Source: Verrucomicrobiales bacterium
Lineage (GTDB): Bacteria > Verrucomicrobiota > Verrucomicrobiia > Limisphaerales > UBA11320
Assembly (NCBI GenBank): GCA_016793885.1
Contig: JAEUHE010000103.1
Location: 124,001 to 188,000, forward strand
Direction of reading: 5' to 3'
Length of the DNA stretch: 64,000 nt
How positions within the stretch are numbered: the first letter of the stretch is position 1; every line of letters starts with the position of its first letter. Of the stretch, positions 9,625 to 18,609 are shown one piece after another. The position numbers were made by a program, and so were the translations under genes. A model generated the notes under the pieces. That model searched no databases and was not told where the DNA came from. It worked only from the letters and a program-made list of their open reading frames with translations.

Positions 9625-11514
9625 CTACTGCAGGCGTACTACCCGGTACAAATTGGACGCACCCTGCTGATCTATCCTCACCGAGTCGGATGTCTCTCGA
9701 GCGAAGCGAACGGTCCCGAGATCCTTCCAGACGGCCGGCAACCCCTCCGCCACCTGGACCTGATAAACGTAGCCGGGAACAGTGTTCCAAGTAAGAACCG
9801 TCGCGTGAGCTCTGTGGGCTACCCCAAGTTTGAGCACACTCTGCCCATCCAAGGGCAGCGTTCCCGCTCGGAACTCACTCAAATTGGAGGCACCGTCGCC
9901 ATCGCTATCCGCTGCAGCGTCCGCCCAATTGCCAGCATCAGAACCCCAGTAGATCGTCTGCCAATCATCGGGAATACCATCTCCATTTGTGTCTTCACCC
10001 CACACCCGACCCGCGGCGGATGCCGACCAAAGCGACTGTTCGCCGTTCTTGAGAATATAACGAAGCTTGAACTGGTGGGTAGACCCCGGCACTAAACCTT
10101 CCACCGAGTAGTGATTCCTATCCACAATCAAACCAGCGTTTCCATCCACTGAAAGCTCATAGTGGGCCAAATCGTAACCGGTCAAAGCGGGCCAACTGGC
10201 TTGCAACGAGCGAAGGCTGCTCGCCCCGACAAAGGGCGCCTCAGGTTGCGGCACGGTGGACACTGCGGAATAGCGCTGGGCATGTAAGTCAAAGCCGCGA
10301 CGATCTAGGAACGTGGAGAAAACGATGGCCGCCTGACTCACCCCGTCCGAAATGGCGACGGGTTGAACTTGTGATGAAGGTGTCCAGGAATTCACGCGGA
10401 ATTCGTCGCCGCTCGCCACACCCCCACGCAGATAACGTGCATACACCCCGTTTTGGCTCCCATCCTGGCCCGTGGAGGTCCAGGTAACTAAATGAAGTGC
10501 ACCTAAGCGGGTGATGCTAGGCACAATTTGGTTGCCGCGCGCATACGTGTTCAGCACGGAGGGTTCTCTGACAGTAACGCCGTCCAAACTCACCGTGGAA
10601 GTCACAATCTCCCAGCCGTTGCTGCGAATGGATGACCTCTCAGACCAAGCCACAATCAGTTGGCCCCCTTCGGTCGAGGACAAACTGGGGTTGGCACAAT
10701 GGCTGTTCGATCGATTCACTCTAAACTCGCCGGTCATTGGCTCGCCCGTGGAACTGAACACCCGAGCGTAGGTATCGATACTGGCCAAACCACGTCCCTC
10801 GTTAGCCGCGAACCGCTGCTGCTCGGATATCCAGCAGACCGCAAACCCACCATTGTCCAACGCTGTAACGTCGGAGTTCCTTTGGTTGAATGCCGAAAAC
10901 TCGTTCACCTGGAAGATTCCCCCTAGAAACTTACCGGTTGAATCGACGATCCGACCAAACACACCTTGAAGATCACCATCGGCTCCAAACGTGGACCATA
11001 CCAGAACAGCATTACCGTTCTTCAGCACAGACACCCCAACGTCCAAGCTCTCTTGAGTGGTGGATTGGCTCACCACGGTCTCGGCCGCCGAGAAGATACC
11101 CTTCTTGCTCAGGAACCGCGCGTAGATCTTGTGCCGCCCCGGCTCTCCTCCATCCCAACAAAAAACCGCCGAACCATCCGCGAAAAGCCCCACCTTGGGC
11201 TTTTCCTGGTCACCGGCGTTGAGTTGGTTGACCCGAAAAGCGGGGGAAAGAGCGGCGGAGAATCCGGCGGACAATTGGCGAGCTACGATTCCCGAGCCCT
11301 TACCGTCCGCTGCACTATCCTGCCACACCACGAAACCGTAATTCCCTTGGTACGCCCCAGCACTGAACATCTGGTCGCCGACGTAGCTACCCACTAATGG
11401 GTACTCATCTCCTACCGGGCTGAGCGATTGGGCCCTTGCCAGTCCTGCCGTGAGCACTAGAGCAATCAGCACGGCCAGCCGGTGAACAGACGCAGACTTT
11501 GTCGAACGAGGCAT
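9625..11514 (-). CDS. Secreted repeat (beta-propeller-like) protein with fibronectin-III-like and dockerin-like C terminus
   Basis: The ATG at 11514 starts a signal peptide ending near LTAGLARAQ and gives 629 residues. Four or more repeats follow the pattern F.VN......Q..P......DG....W (for example FRVNQLNAGDQEKP, FQVNEFSAFNQRN, FRVNRSNSHCANP, FRVNSWTPSSQVQP); such repeats occur in many secreted bacterial proteins and are thought to form beta-propeller blades. Then comes a fibronectin-III-like segment (PEAPFVGASSLRSLQASWPAL), two calcium-loop-like stretches (DTNGDGIPDDWQ near residue 510 and DSDGDGASNLSEF near 545) and a short beta-rich tail ending SNLYRVVRLQ. There is no PEP-CTERM anchor. 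It starts 37 bp after the secretin gene, which suggests co-expression with the pilus system. Confidence 0.65.
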   Translation of the reverse strand: MPRSTKSASVHRLAVLIALVLTAGLARAQSLSPVGDEYPLVGSYVGDQMFSAGAYQGNYGFVVWQDSAADGKGSGIVARQLSAGFSAALSPAFRVNQLNAGDQEKPKVGLFADGSAVFCWDGGEPGRHKIYARFLSKKGIFSAAETVVSQSTTQESLDVGVSVLKNGNAVLVWSTFGADGDLQGVFGRIVDSTGKFLGGIFQVNEFSAFNQRNSDVTALDNGGFAVCWISEQQRFAANEGRGLASIDTYARVFSSTGEPMTGEFRVNRSNSHCANPSLSSTEGGQLIVAWSERSSIRSNGWEIVTSTVSLDGVTVREPSVLNTYARGNQIVPSITRLGALHLVTWTSTGQDGSQNGVYARYLRGGVASGDEFRVNSWTPSSQVQPVAISDGVSQAAIVFSTFLDRRGFDLHAQRYSAVSTVPQPEAPFVGASSLRSLQASWPALTGYDLAHYELSVDGNAGLIVDRNHYSVEGLVPGSTHQFKLRYILKNGEQSLWSASAAGRVWGEDTNGDGIPDDWQTIYWGSDAGNWADAAADSDGDGASNLSEFRAGTLPLDGQSVLKLGVAHRAHATVLTWNTVPGYVYQVQVAEGLPAVWKDLGTVRFARETSDSVRIDQQGASNLYRVVRLQ

Positions 11515-11551
11515 AACGCTAAGCAACGGTTGTGAGGTCAAGACTGCCTTA

Positions 11552-14332
11552 TTACTTCACCGAGCTGCCCGATTGAGCAACGGCGGTTGGTGTCTGGCTC
11601 GGAATGCCGTTCTTCGCAAAAGGCATTTCTTCCTCGGAGTGAACCCGATTTCCAGCCGGATCAATAATGGTCGGGGTCACAAAGATCATGAGGTTTTTCT
11701 TGTCCGAGATATTGCTCTCGCTTCGGAACAAACGCCCAAAGAGCGGAAGATCACCCAAGAACGGCACTTTGTCCTTCGTCTTGGTCTCACTTTCGGAAAT
11801 CAAACCACCGAGCACCACGGTTTGACCATCCCACACCACCGCGGTGGTTGCAACCTGGCGCAATCGGAATTGCGGCAAGGGAATAGGCTGGCTCAGCGTA
11901 GGCACCGCAGTCGTTCCGACCGAAGTCGCACGAACTTGGAACTGCTGGGCTGTTTCAAAGTCATATCCTACGAATTCCTTCAAGGTCGGGATGATGGTCA
12001 TCTGGATCGTGTAGCCGTCCGCGGAAACATAGGGAATGACGTCCAGGATGGGCCCTAGTTCCGTCGGGGTCGCGATTGGCTGAATGGCTGAAGCGACACC
12101 ACCCTGACCGCCACTGTTCACGTTGACTCCCCCCGTGCCACCACCACCGCCGCCCGAACCGGTTTGGTTCAGGTCGATGTCGGTAACGACGAACTTCACG
12201 TCGACAGCCTTGATCTGGGTCTGCCGAGAACTCACCGTGACGACCTCGGGAGCGTTCAGCACGTTGATGCCACCCCGCTGCTCCAAGGCCTTGATGGCGA
12301 CTCGGAACTGCGGATCAGTAAGGATGCCCGTGAACGTTCCTAGCGTCGGAGTTGTATCCTGGCGAAGGCCGCTGGTTAGCAAGCCATCATTCGCGCTAGG
12401 CGACACCCCACTTCCAAACCCAGGGAAAGGAAAGCTACCGATCGGATTAGCCGCGGTAGGCGTTCCGGAGTAGGTGGGAGCCGTTCCGCCCTGGAGCCCC
12501 ATCTTACCATCGCCCACCAGCGTATTCCCAAGCATCCAGTCAAAGCCCAAAGCCTTATTCTGGCTGAGGTTCACTTCCGCAAAGCGAGCTTTGATCGAGA
12601 GCTGAGGAGGAGGAACGCTCAGAATCTGAACGGCCTGCTCAATGATGTCTAGGTCGGCTAAAGTGGCCCGAACCATCAGCAGTCCGTTACGGTCGTTGTA
12701 GAAGAGCTGCTTCGGTGGCAACAAAGTGACCCCTGCGGCCGTGAAGAAATTGCGAACCGTTTCCCCAATCACTTGCGTGTAGGCCGGCCGAGTCAGGAAG
12801 GTAACACCAGAGCTACCCAACTCACCACGGTAGGTCTGAGGATCACTGGGGATACCGGCGGCACCGCCGCCACCGCCGCCTGCACCGCCACCCGCACCGG
12901 TGGGCGCAATGTTAATTCCCGCAAAGCTCGCTCCAAATTGCTCCTGAGCCTGCTGCTGACCACCCTGGCCGCCACCGCCACCACCGCCCCGGCTGCCGCC
13001 ACCACCACCTCGGCTACCACCACCACCGCCGCCACCGCCACCGCTACCACCCTGCCCACCTTCACTGCCGAAGGAGGCCGCGGTCACCGATTCAAGACCT
13101 TGACGGAATGAGTTCGGATCCACTTTGAAAGTCCGAGTGAACAACTGCTCCGGTTCGCGACTACGGAACGAGAACACAATAGCATAGTCTTCCACCGAGT
13201 ATTTGATAGGGCGATCCGCGACTTTGATGATGGCGTCCAGCATCTCCGCCAGAGTGATCCCACGCAACGGAGTCGGCACATTGATGATAACATCGCTCAA
13301 CAAGGGAGCGGAATCGGCCGCGGGTGTGGGAATCGGGGTGCCGTTAGCATCTAACTGAGGCACCGCGACCGGTAGATCGATGTTCGGCGCGAGCAGCATA
13401 TTGACGCCCGTGCGATCCGGATCGCGCTTCTGCGACTCGTTGAACAGATCCTTGATAACCTCGGAGAGGTTCTTGGACTCAAACTTCATCTCGTTAAGCG
13501 TGATACGGCTCAGTTTCGAGAAGATCATTTGGCGGGCCCGACTGGTATGCACCATGTTCGTGCGGGCGTAGCCATTAGGCTGAGGCAGAGAGTTTCGGGT
13601 GTTGGGATCCATCCATTCCCGCGTTACTTCGGCAAACTGATCGCGGAACCATCCCTCACGCTTGAGAATCTCTCCGGAGTGGCGCTGCTCCCGAATCACG
13701 TTCAGGTAATAGTATGCTCCCTGGTTGTTGGCATCGGCCGCGAGAATCTCATTCAGCTTGGCTTCCGCTTCCTTGAGGCGCCCGGCCTCGATCAGCACTT
13801 TGGCGTCCTGGAGCTTGGTGCCTTGTTTCAGCTGCTGCTCTTTGATCTCCGGCAGCATGGCCAACGCCTCAGGGCTGGGCATCTTACCCGCTACCTGCGC
13901 CTTAACCTTGTCGAGATTGCGCCTGAACTCCTGGGCGGCCTTGTTGTCCGGGTCCACAATGAGGACCCGGTCCACTTGCTTCTCCGCCTCGAGCAAATCA
14001 CCGCCGCGCTGCGCTTGCTGCGCAACCTGCAGGCGGCTCAGCCCCATGCCGGATTTCACCTCGGCATACTCCGCCTCAACACCGTTGTTAACGGTTTTGA
14101 GTTGGAGCAGACAATCCTCATAAAGGCGGTAAGCCTCGGCAAACTTGCCGGCTTTTTCAGCCTCCTGGGCCTTGGCGATTTTGGCCCGGACATCCACCTT
14201 GGCAGCCTGCCGTCTTATGCTTTCCTTTGTCGCTTCGTCGATCGCTGAGCCCGAGGACTGAGCGAAAGCTGGAGGACAAAGTGCCAGCCAAGCGGCTGTG
14301 ACACCAACCAAGAATCTAAACGTGCTGAACAT
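11552..14332 (-). CDS. Outer-membrane secretin, Amuc_1098 family
   Basis: A 926-residue secretin with a signal peptide (MFSTFRFLVGVTAAWLAL, cleavage after PPAFA). Residues about 30-220 form a TPR-like helical region, followed by an STN/N-domain-like region ending near 380. Three Gly-rich linkers follow (about 420-465, 474-495, 722-744), then the secretin core with the signature VPFLGDLPLFGRLFRS at about 856-871. By homology it forms the gated outer-membrane ring for a type IV pilus-like machine. The order PilM-like, Amuc_1100-like, Amuc_1099-like, secretin on one strand matches the Akkermansia Amuc_1101-1098 cluster. A terminator-like hairpin precedes it and may lower its expression relative to the platform genes. 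The call as a secretin is firm; the Amuc_1098 assignment rests on context and architecture. Confidence 0.9.
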   Translation of the reverse strand: MFSTFRFLVGVTAAWLALCPPAFAQSSGSAIDEATKESIRRQAAKVDVRAKIAKAQEAEKAGKFAEAYRLYEDCLLQLKTVNNGVEAEYAEVKSGMGLSRLQVAQQAQRGGDLLEAEKQVDRVLIVDPDNKAAQEFRRNLDKVKAQVAGKMPSPEALAMLPEIKEQQLKQGTKLQDAKVLIEAGRLKEAEAKLNEILAADANNQGAYYYLNVIREQRHSGEILKREGWFRDQFAEVTREWMDPNTRNSLPQPNGYARTNMVHTSRARQMIFSKLSRITLNEMKFESKNLSEVIKDLFNESQKRDPDRTGVNMLLAPNIDLPVAVPQLDANGTPIPTPAADSAPLLSDVIINVPTPLRGITLAEMLDAIIKVADRPIKYSVEDYAIVFSFRSREPEQLFTRTFKVDPNSFRQGLESVTAASFGSEGGQGGSGGGGGGGGGSRGGGGGSRGGGGGGGQGGQQQAQEQFGASFAGINIAPTGAGGGAGGGGGGAAGIPSDPQTYRGELGSSGVTFLTRPAYTQVIGETVRNFFTAAGVTLLPPKQLFYNDRNGLLMVRATLADLDIIEQAVQILSVPPPQLSIKARFAEVNLSQNKALGFDWMLGNTLVGDGKMGLQGGTAPTYSGTPTAANPIGSFPFPGFGSGVSPSANDGLLTSGLRQDTTPTLGTFTGILTDPQFRVAIKALEQRGGINVLNAPEVVTVSSRQTQIKAVDVKFVVTDIDLNQTGSGGGGGGTGGVNVNSGGQGGVASAIQPIATPTELGPILDVIPYVSADGYTIQMTIIPTLKEFVGYDFETAQQFQVRATSVGTTAVPTLSQPIPLPQFRLRQVATTAVVWDGQTVVLGGLISESETKTKDKVPFLGDLPLFGRLFRSESNISDKKNLMIFVTPTIIDPAGNRVHSEEEMPFAKNGIPSQTPTAVAQSGSSVK

Positions 14333-14349
14333 GTGCTTTCCCGTCTTCT

Positions 14350-14383
14350 GTTTAAAAACAAAAGCACCTCACTTAGGGGGTGC
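14350..14383 (-). terminator. Intra-operon terminator or attenuator hairpin before the secretin gene
   Basis: On the minus strand GCACC....GGTGC forms a stem that contains the TAA stop of the Amuc_1099-like gene in its loop and is followed at once by TTTTGTTTTT. This has the form of an intrinsic terminator, with a short stem, placed inside the operon about 20 bp before the secretin start. Confidence 0.5.
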
Positions 14384-15224
14384 GTTTGAGTCTGGTTTTC
14401 TTTTCGTTTAAGCGATTGGAGACTACCACCTCGTTTTCTGTGATTTCAACGATTTTGTAGTCCTCGCCGCCAAAGCCGATGAATGCGTCCCGTCGGAGCC
14501 CTTTATACTGGCGACCCTCCGGCGGATAACTCAACTCCGCAACATACGCCTCAGCTCGAACAAAGGCCTTGTCCTTGGCCACCGAGATCCGTTCCTTTGT
14601 TTCCGTCAATTCAAACACCAAGCCATCGGGATCTTCTGCCTTACCCTTCACTTCACGAAGCCATAGCTGATTCGGATTCCTGGCCGTTCCGCCGGGCATG
14701 CGGATTTTTTCGTCCAACTTCATGGTAAACGGCCTCGGTTTTCTAAACTCTGGTCGATCGGCCGCCTCCGCCATCAACTCAACAACGTAGGACGCTCCTC
14801 CCGCAGTGCCGGAGTCGTTAGAGGCGCTCACGAGCCGCACCACCAGATTCAAAGGCTTGATGGAATCGATCTTCAAGGCTTCCGGACCGACCGATTTACC
14901 AGACCTATCCACGATCAACTTTCCATCCTGGCCGCGCATCCACTTCACCGGATTGAACAGCTTGTGGGGCAGACCAAAATCAACGCGCGGCGGGTTGAGC
15001 GCCACTTTGAGCCCCTGGTCATACGCCGCCATGTCCAGGGCCGGCGGCGGGTTCAGCTTTTTGCGAACATAGTTGCCGGTGGTCTCGTTGGCTTTCTTCT
15101 GTTCCTCTCCGCTGAGCCAATACAGGAAGCCGACCGCCACCGCCAAAATCAGCACGACAAGAACGAGAATAGCCTTCTCGTAGTTGGCCTTGGCTAGCTC
15201 GACTAATTTTTTAACTTTTTCCAT
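14373..15224 (-). CDS. Amuc_1099 family pilus-like system protein
   Basis: A 283-residue protein with one N-terminal transmembrane helix (about residues 19-39) and a periplasmic remainder. A Pro-rich linker near residues 55-60 leads to a beta-rich domain with the end IVEITENEVVVSNRLNEKKT, typical of pilus assembly proteins of the PilP type that connect the inner-membrane platform to the secretin. Length and position between the Amuc_1100-like gene (8 bp upstream) and the secretin gene (40 bp downstream) match Amuc_1099. The family name is assigned mainly from gene order; by sequence alone I would say only a bitopic membrane protein with a PilP-like tail. Confidence 0.75.
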   Translation of the reverse strand: MEKVKKLVELAKANYEKAILVLVVLILAVAVGFLYWLSGEEQKKANETTGNYVRKKLNPPPALDMAAYDQGLKVALNPPRVDFGLPHKLFNPVKWMRGQDGKLIVDRSGKSVGPEALKIDSIKPLNLVVRLVSASNDSGTAGGASYVVELMAEAADRPEFRKPRPFTMKLDEKIRMPGGTARNPNQLWLREVKGKAEDPDGLVFELTETKERISVAKDKAFVRAEAYVAELSYPPEGRQYKGLRRDAFIGFGGEDYKIVEITENEVVVSNRLNEKKTRLKRTP

Positions 15225-15232
15225 GTGGAATA

Positions 15233-16180
15233 CTATTCCGCCGGCGGCGCGGCCTTGGTCACTTCAAGCAGCATCGACACCCGGAATGCCTTCTCATCCG
15301 CGAGAGTCTCCAATCGTCGAGTTTGATTCGCGGCTGCCGCACCCGGCCCACCAGGTCGCGGCTGCCCACGCTGAGCCGCACCGGCCGGAGCCCCCGAGTT
15401 CACAGGGATGAACGGACCACTGGCCGCAGGACCCGCACCAGGCTTACCGGGCGCAGCGGGCAGCACCGAGAGCAGTCGCACGGACAAGGCCTCAGGGCTG
15501 CGTTCGACGTTCTCAAGCACCGAGGCCAACGACTCGCTGAAGGCCGTGAACGTGACGACGTGAAAGCTGCTGATCTCGCCGGTCAAATCATTGGTCATCT
15601 TCGGAATCGCATGATAGTCGACCGAGCTGACAGCCGCCAAGTCATCCTTCGAGATCGCCTGCCGCCGCAAGTTTTCGAGCGCGCTGATTTCGGATCGGAA
15701 GAGAATCCCGCAAATGAGCTTCACCTCGGCCAACTGCTCCGCGAGCAATGGTACGCTGCCCTCTGCAAAGCTGACCAACGGCTTGATATTGGAGAAGCCA
15801 AACTCCTTCTGCGCCACCGGAATCCTGGCTTGGTCAGCCTGACGGTTCAACTGAGCCAAACTGTTGTCCAAAAGAGTTTTGAAGTTCGCAGAACTGATCT
15901 TGGCATCGAAGTCCAGCGGCTTTCGAGCCGCCATCACGTTGGTCAAAAACGTTTTCAGCTCCGCGTCCTGCTGACGCAGGATCATGATGTTGGTCGCCGT
16001 CGGAGAGGTCGACTTTAGATCGTAAATCTTTTTGAGCGAGGCGTCTGTTTCCTCGAGCTGTTTTTGGACTTCTGAATTCTCGCTCCATTTGGAGAACAAG
16101 TAGTAGCTGCCAAAAAGGAACAATCCTACCGCCACCACCAGGGAGAGAGCGAAAATCAAATTGCGCTTGAGCCAAAGCAT
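15233..16180 (-). CDS. Amuc_1100 family pilus-like protein
   Basis: A 315-residue protein, close to the 317 residues of Akkermansia Amuc_1100, the membrane protein known for TLR2-linked effects on the host. The order of parts is the same as I recall for Amuc_1100: an N-terminal membrane helix (about residues 7-29), a coiled-coil stretch (about 35-95), two alpha/beta PilN/PilO-like domains, a Pro/Ala/Gly-rich disordered loop (about 243-285) and a final beta strand FRVSMLLEVTK. It should act in the inner-membrane pilus platform facing the periplasm. It starts 5 bp after the PilM-like gene and ends 8 bp before the Amuc_1099-like gene, so tight co-translation is likely. Sequence identity to the Akkermansia protein appears low; architecture and gene order carry the call. 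Confidence 0.8.
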   Translation of the reverse strand: MLWLKRNLIFALSLVVAVGLFLFGSYYLFSKWSENSEVQKQLEETDASLKKIYDLKSTSPTATNIMILRQQDAELKTFLTNVMAARKPLDFDAKISSANFKTLLDNSLAQLNRQADQARIPVAQKEFGFSNIKPLVSFAEGSVPLLAEQLAEVKLICGILFRSEISALENLRRQAISKDDLAAVSSVDYHAIPKMTNDLTGEISSFHVVTFTAFSESLASVLENVERSPEALSVRLLSVLPAAPGKPGAGPAASGPFIPVNSGAPAGAAQRGQPRPGGPGAAAANQTRRLETLADEKAFRVSMLLEVTKAAPPAE

Positions 16181-16185
16181 ATCAA

Positions 16186-18039
16186 TTACAGGTCCAAAGG
16201 CTTCGCCAGCTTCAACGTCAGTTCGAACGTAAAGAAGAGACCGGCATTCGTTCCACGGTCATCCACCTCCAAACGTCCCGACAGAGCGGTGTTAGTAGTA
16301 AACAAATTCGAACTAGCCACCAATTTCTGAGCCAAGGCCGAGGCCAGCTCGAAATTAGCGGAAGGTTTTACGGTCTGGTTGAGGTTCAACCCGCGACAGC
16401 TTAGGAGAATGGACTGAACCTGACTCGGTGAAGGCGTCTCGCTAGGAGGCCCCCTTCTTCCGGCACGGACTTTAACACCGGAGGTGTCCGGCGGAGCTGC
16501 TGATGGATCCACCACTGGTTCCCCTTCAGCCGGAGTCGCCAGACCCTCCATGGGCAACGGATCCGCCATCACGGGAGCCATCTTCTCCACCCACATCGAG
16601 GCCTCAACACCGGCCGCGGCTAGGATCTCCGGAGCCTTTTCCTCCGTCTCGCGAAAAGCGCGTCGGACTTCACCCAACATCTGAGACCAGTAATGACGAT
16701 CCTCCAACCAGGCCAGATGAGCATCCGCCAAGGTCTGGGTCTTCTTGAGATTGTCCTCCGCCTTCGATAGTTGCGCTTTAGAAGCTTCCATCGGCTTCAG
16801 CTTCTGCCGCAGATCCTCGAGGGTCTGGGCCTTTTGCTGGGAGGTTTTCTCGTAAAAGAAGCCAATGGTGAACACGATCAAGGCCAAGCCTAGAGCCGAA
16901 GCGATGAAATAGGGCTTCTTCTGGGCAAATCGCTGCCGCGTGAGCGAACTCTCGGGCATCAGATTCAACTCAACGGGGCAGTGAGCCAGATTTCGCAGCC
17001 CCAACCCCACCGTCTCACCGAGTGAGTGAGCCACCTTAGCCAACTCATCCAAGTCCAAGGACGGGTCAATCTCGACGTTTCGAAGAGGGTTGAAGTAATC
17101 GACAGGGATGTTCAGCTTCTCGGTAAAGAACTCGCGGGTATAGGGCATGATCGAAGCCCCACCCGACAGGAACAACCGCTGGGGAGCGCTGCCCCCTTGC
17201 TGAGTGCGGTAAAACTGAATGGTCTGATTGACCTGAATGTGAAGCCGCGTCATGAACTGACGCGCAATCTTCGAGATAGCCGCCTGATTGGGATTCTCCG
17301 GCTCCGCGTAAGCACCCCCCAATCCTACGAATCCTTCCTGAATCTTGAGCCGCTCCGCTTCATCATAGGGCAACTTCGCCTCTCTGAGAAAATCCGTCGT
17401 GATCGAGTTCGCACCGATGTTGATGCCTCGGGAATAAACCTGGCCCTTATCGAAAAAGAGCAAATTGCAGGTCTTGGCCCCGATATCGAGGAGCATCGAG
17501 CAGCCTTCCTGATCCCCGTAATTATACCGAAAGGCATTACACAGCGCAGCCGGCGACACATCCGCCAACTGCAGCCTAAGGCCGGCCGCTTCAGCCACAC
17601 CAAAGAGCCCTTCGACGACGTCGTTCTTGATCGCCACGAGCAAGACTTCAAGCTCGCCCGTGCTGGTGGTCCCGATGATCTGGTAGTCCCAAACAACCTC
17701 CTCCAGCGGGAATGGCACGTTTTGCTGAGCCTCGTACTTGATGATCTGGGTCACCTTCGAGGTGTCGACCGGAGGCAGGCGAACAAATTTCGAGAACGTT
17801 TGAAAGCCCGGAGCACAAACGTTAATGCGGTTAGATCCGAACTGCTTCTCCTGGTAAAGGGCCTGGAGCTTGCTCTGTAGCAAGGCTGGACGCGCTTTGT
17901 CATTGAAGCTCTCCTCACCCAGAGCAGCAAAGCCATATTTGCGCAAACGCAAACCACCAGCTTCGTTCACTTCGAACTCAGCCAGCTTCAGCGTCGTTGC
18001 GCCAAAATCTACCGCAAGAAAGGACTTTGATGTAAGCAT
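16186..18039 (-). CDS. pilM: PilM-like pilus platform ATPase-fold protein fused to a PilN-like part, Amuc_1101 family
   Basis: A 617-residue protein starting at the ATG at 18039 (MLTSKSFLAVDFGATTLKLA). The first ~350 residues are an actin/FtsA-like PilM domain with the phosphate motif AVDFGATTLKLAEFE, the second motif LLDIGAKTCNL and the adenosine motif LFLSGGASIM. A transmembrane helix follows (about 378-397), then a coiled coil and a PilN-like periplasmic domain, with a Pro-rich loop near residues 510-545. In classical type IV pili PilM is cytosolic and PilN is a separate protein, so this is a natural fusion of the two, as in Amuc_1101. It is the first gene of the operon; the 500 bp upstream should hold its promoter. 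Confidence 0.85.
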   Translation of the reverse strand: MLTSKSFLAVDFGATTLKLAEFEVNEAGGLRLRKYGFAALGEESFNDKARPALLQSKLQALYQEKQFGSNRINVCAPGFQTFSKFVRLPPVDTSKVTQIIKYEAQQNVPFPLEEVVWDYQIIGTTSTGELEVLLVAIKNDVVEGLFGVAEAAGLRLQLADVSPAALCNAFRYNYGDQEGCSMLLDIGAKTCNLLFFDKGQVYSRGINIGANSITTDFLREAKLPYDEAERLKIQEGFVGLGGAYAEPENPNQAAISKIARQFMTRLHIQVNQTIQFYRTQQGGSAPQRLFLSGGASIMPYTREFFTEKLNIPVDYFNPLRNVEIDPSLDLDELAKVAHSLGETVGLGLRNLAHCPVELNLMPESSLTRQRFAQKKPYFIASALGLALIVFTIGFFYEKTSQQKAQTLEDLRQKLKPMEASKAQLSKAEDNLKKTQTLADAHLAWLEDRHYWSQMLGEVRRAFRETEEKAPEILAAAGVEASMWVEKMAPVMADPLPMEGLATPAEGEPVVDPSAAPPDTSGVKVRAGRRGPPSETPSPSQVQSILLSCRGLNLNQTVKPSANFELASALAQKLVASSNLFTTNTALSGRLEVDDRGTNAGLFFTFELTLKLAKPLDL

Positions 18040-18550
18040 CGTCGTCAGCCCAGCGAAAGCGCCCCACAAGAGCCGAAAACGACTCTCTCTGAAATTGCAC
18101 TATCGCCGGAAGCTCGTGCGAAATACTGGATCAGACCCGTCGGGTCAAATGAAAACTTCCGCCGACACAGCGGAAATCAGCCCGGCGGACAGGTCTACAC
18201 TTCGCCAATCAGGATTCCGCCGATACAGACAGAGGCGACCCACAAACGTCACGAGAAAACTTTTCTGGACCACCTGATACCACGGCACTTGAAGCGTTAG
18301 AGATCGCATAACCCTCTGGTCCGACCCCGCCCCTCCTCCGTTTGTCTGACACGAGACGCCATGGGTATAACTTGTGAATAACTCCCTAACCGACCGGCAA
18401 AGAGAACTTTCCGGAGGGTCCGTTGGCAGGATGGCCTGGGTATAACTCCCTCAATGCGGACTGCCCTTAGAGCCGAAGCATCCCGGTCACCAGCAGGCTA
18501 AGGGAGTCGAATCACGTGCGAAGAAAGAGGAGGCGAGTGGGGATGGAGCC
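18040..18550. other. Intergenic region upstream of the pilus operon
   Basis: About 510 bp without a credible gene between the pilM-like start and the terminator of the exopolysaccharide operon. It holds a 6 bp hairpin (TTCCGC/GCGGAA around 18148-18166) and two copies of a GGGTATAACT motif (about 18363 and 18438). The promoter of the pilus operon is expected here on the minus strand, but I cannot point to a convincing -35/-10 pair. Confidence 0.5.
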
Positions 18551-18590
18551 AAAATAAAAAAGCCCGAGCAGACCGAGCCGCTCGGGCTTT
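18551..18590 (-). terminator. Intrinsic terminator of the exopolysaccharide/exosortase operon
   Basis: On the minus strand AAAGCCCGAG, a 12-base loop and CTCGGGCTTT form a 10 bp stem followed by TTTTTATTTT. It lies 20 bp after the stop of the last operon gene, in the right orientation. Confidence 0.9.
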
Positions 18591-18609
18591 GGACGGGAAA
18601 ACCGGTGGG

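Noticed and set aside
12910-13070. Low-complexity CCACC/GCC tract that looks like a simple-sequence repeat.
   Set aside because: It is in frame and codes for Gly-rich linkers of the secretin.
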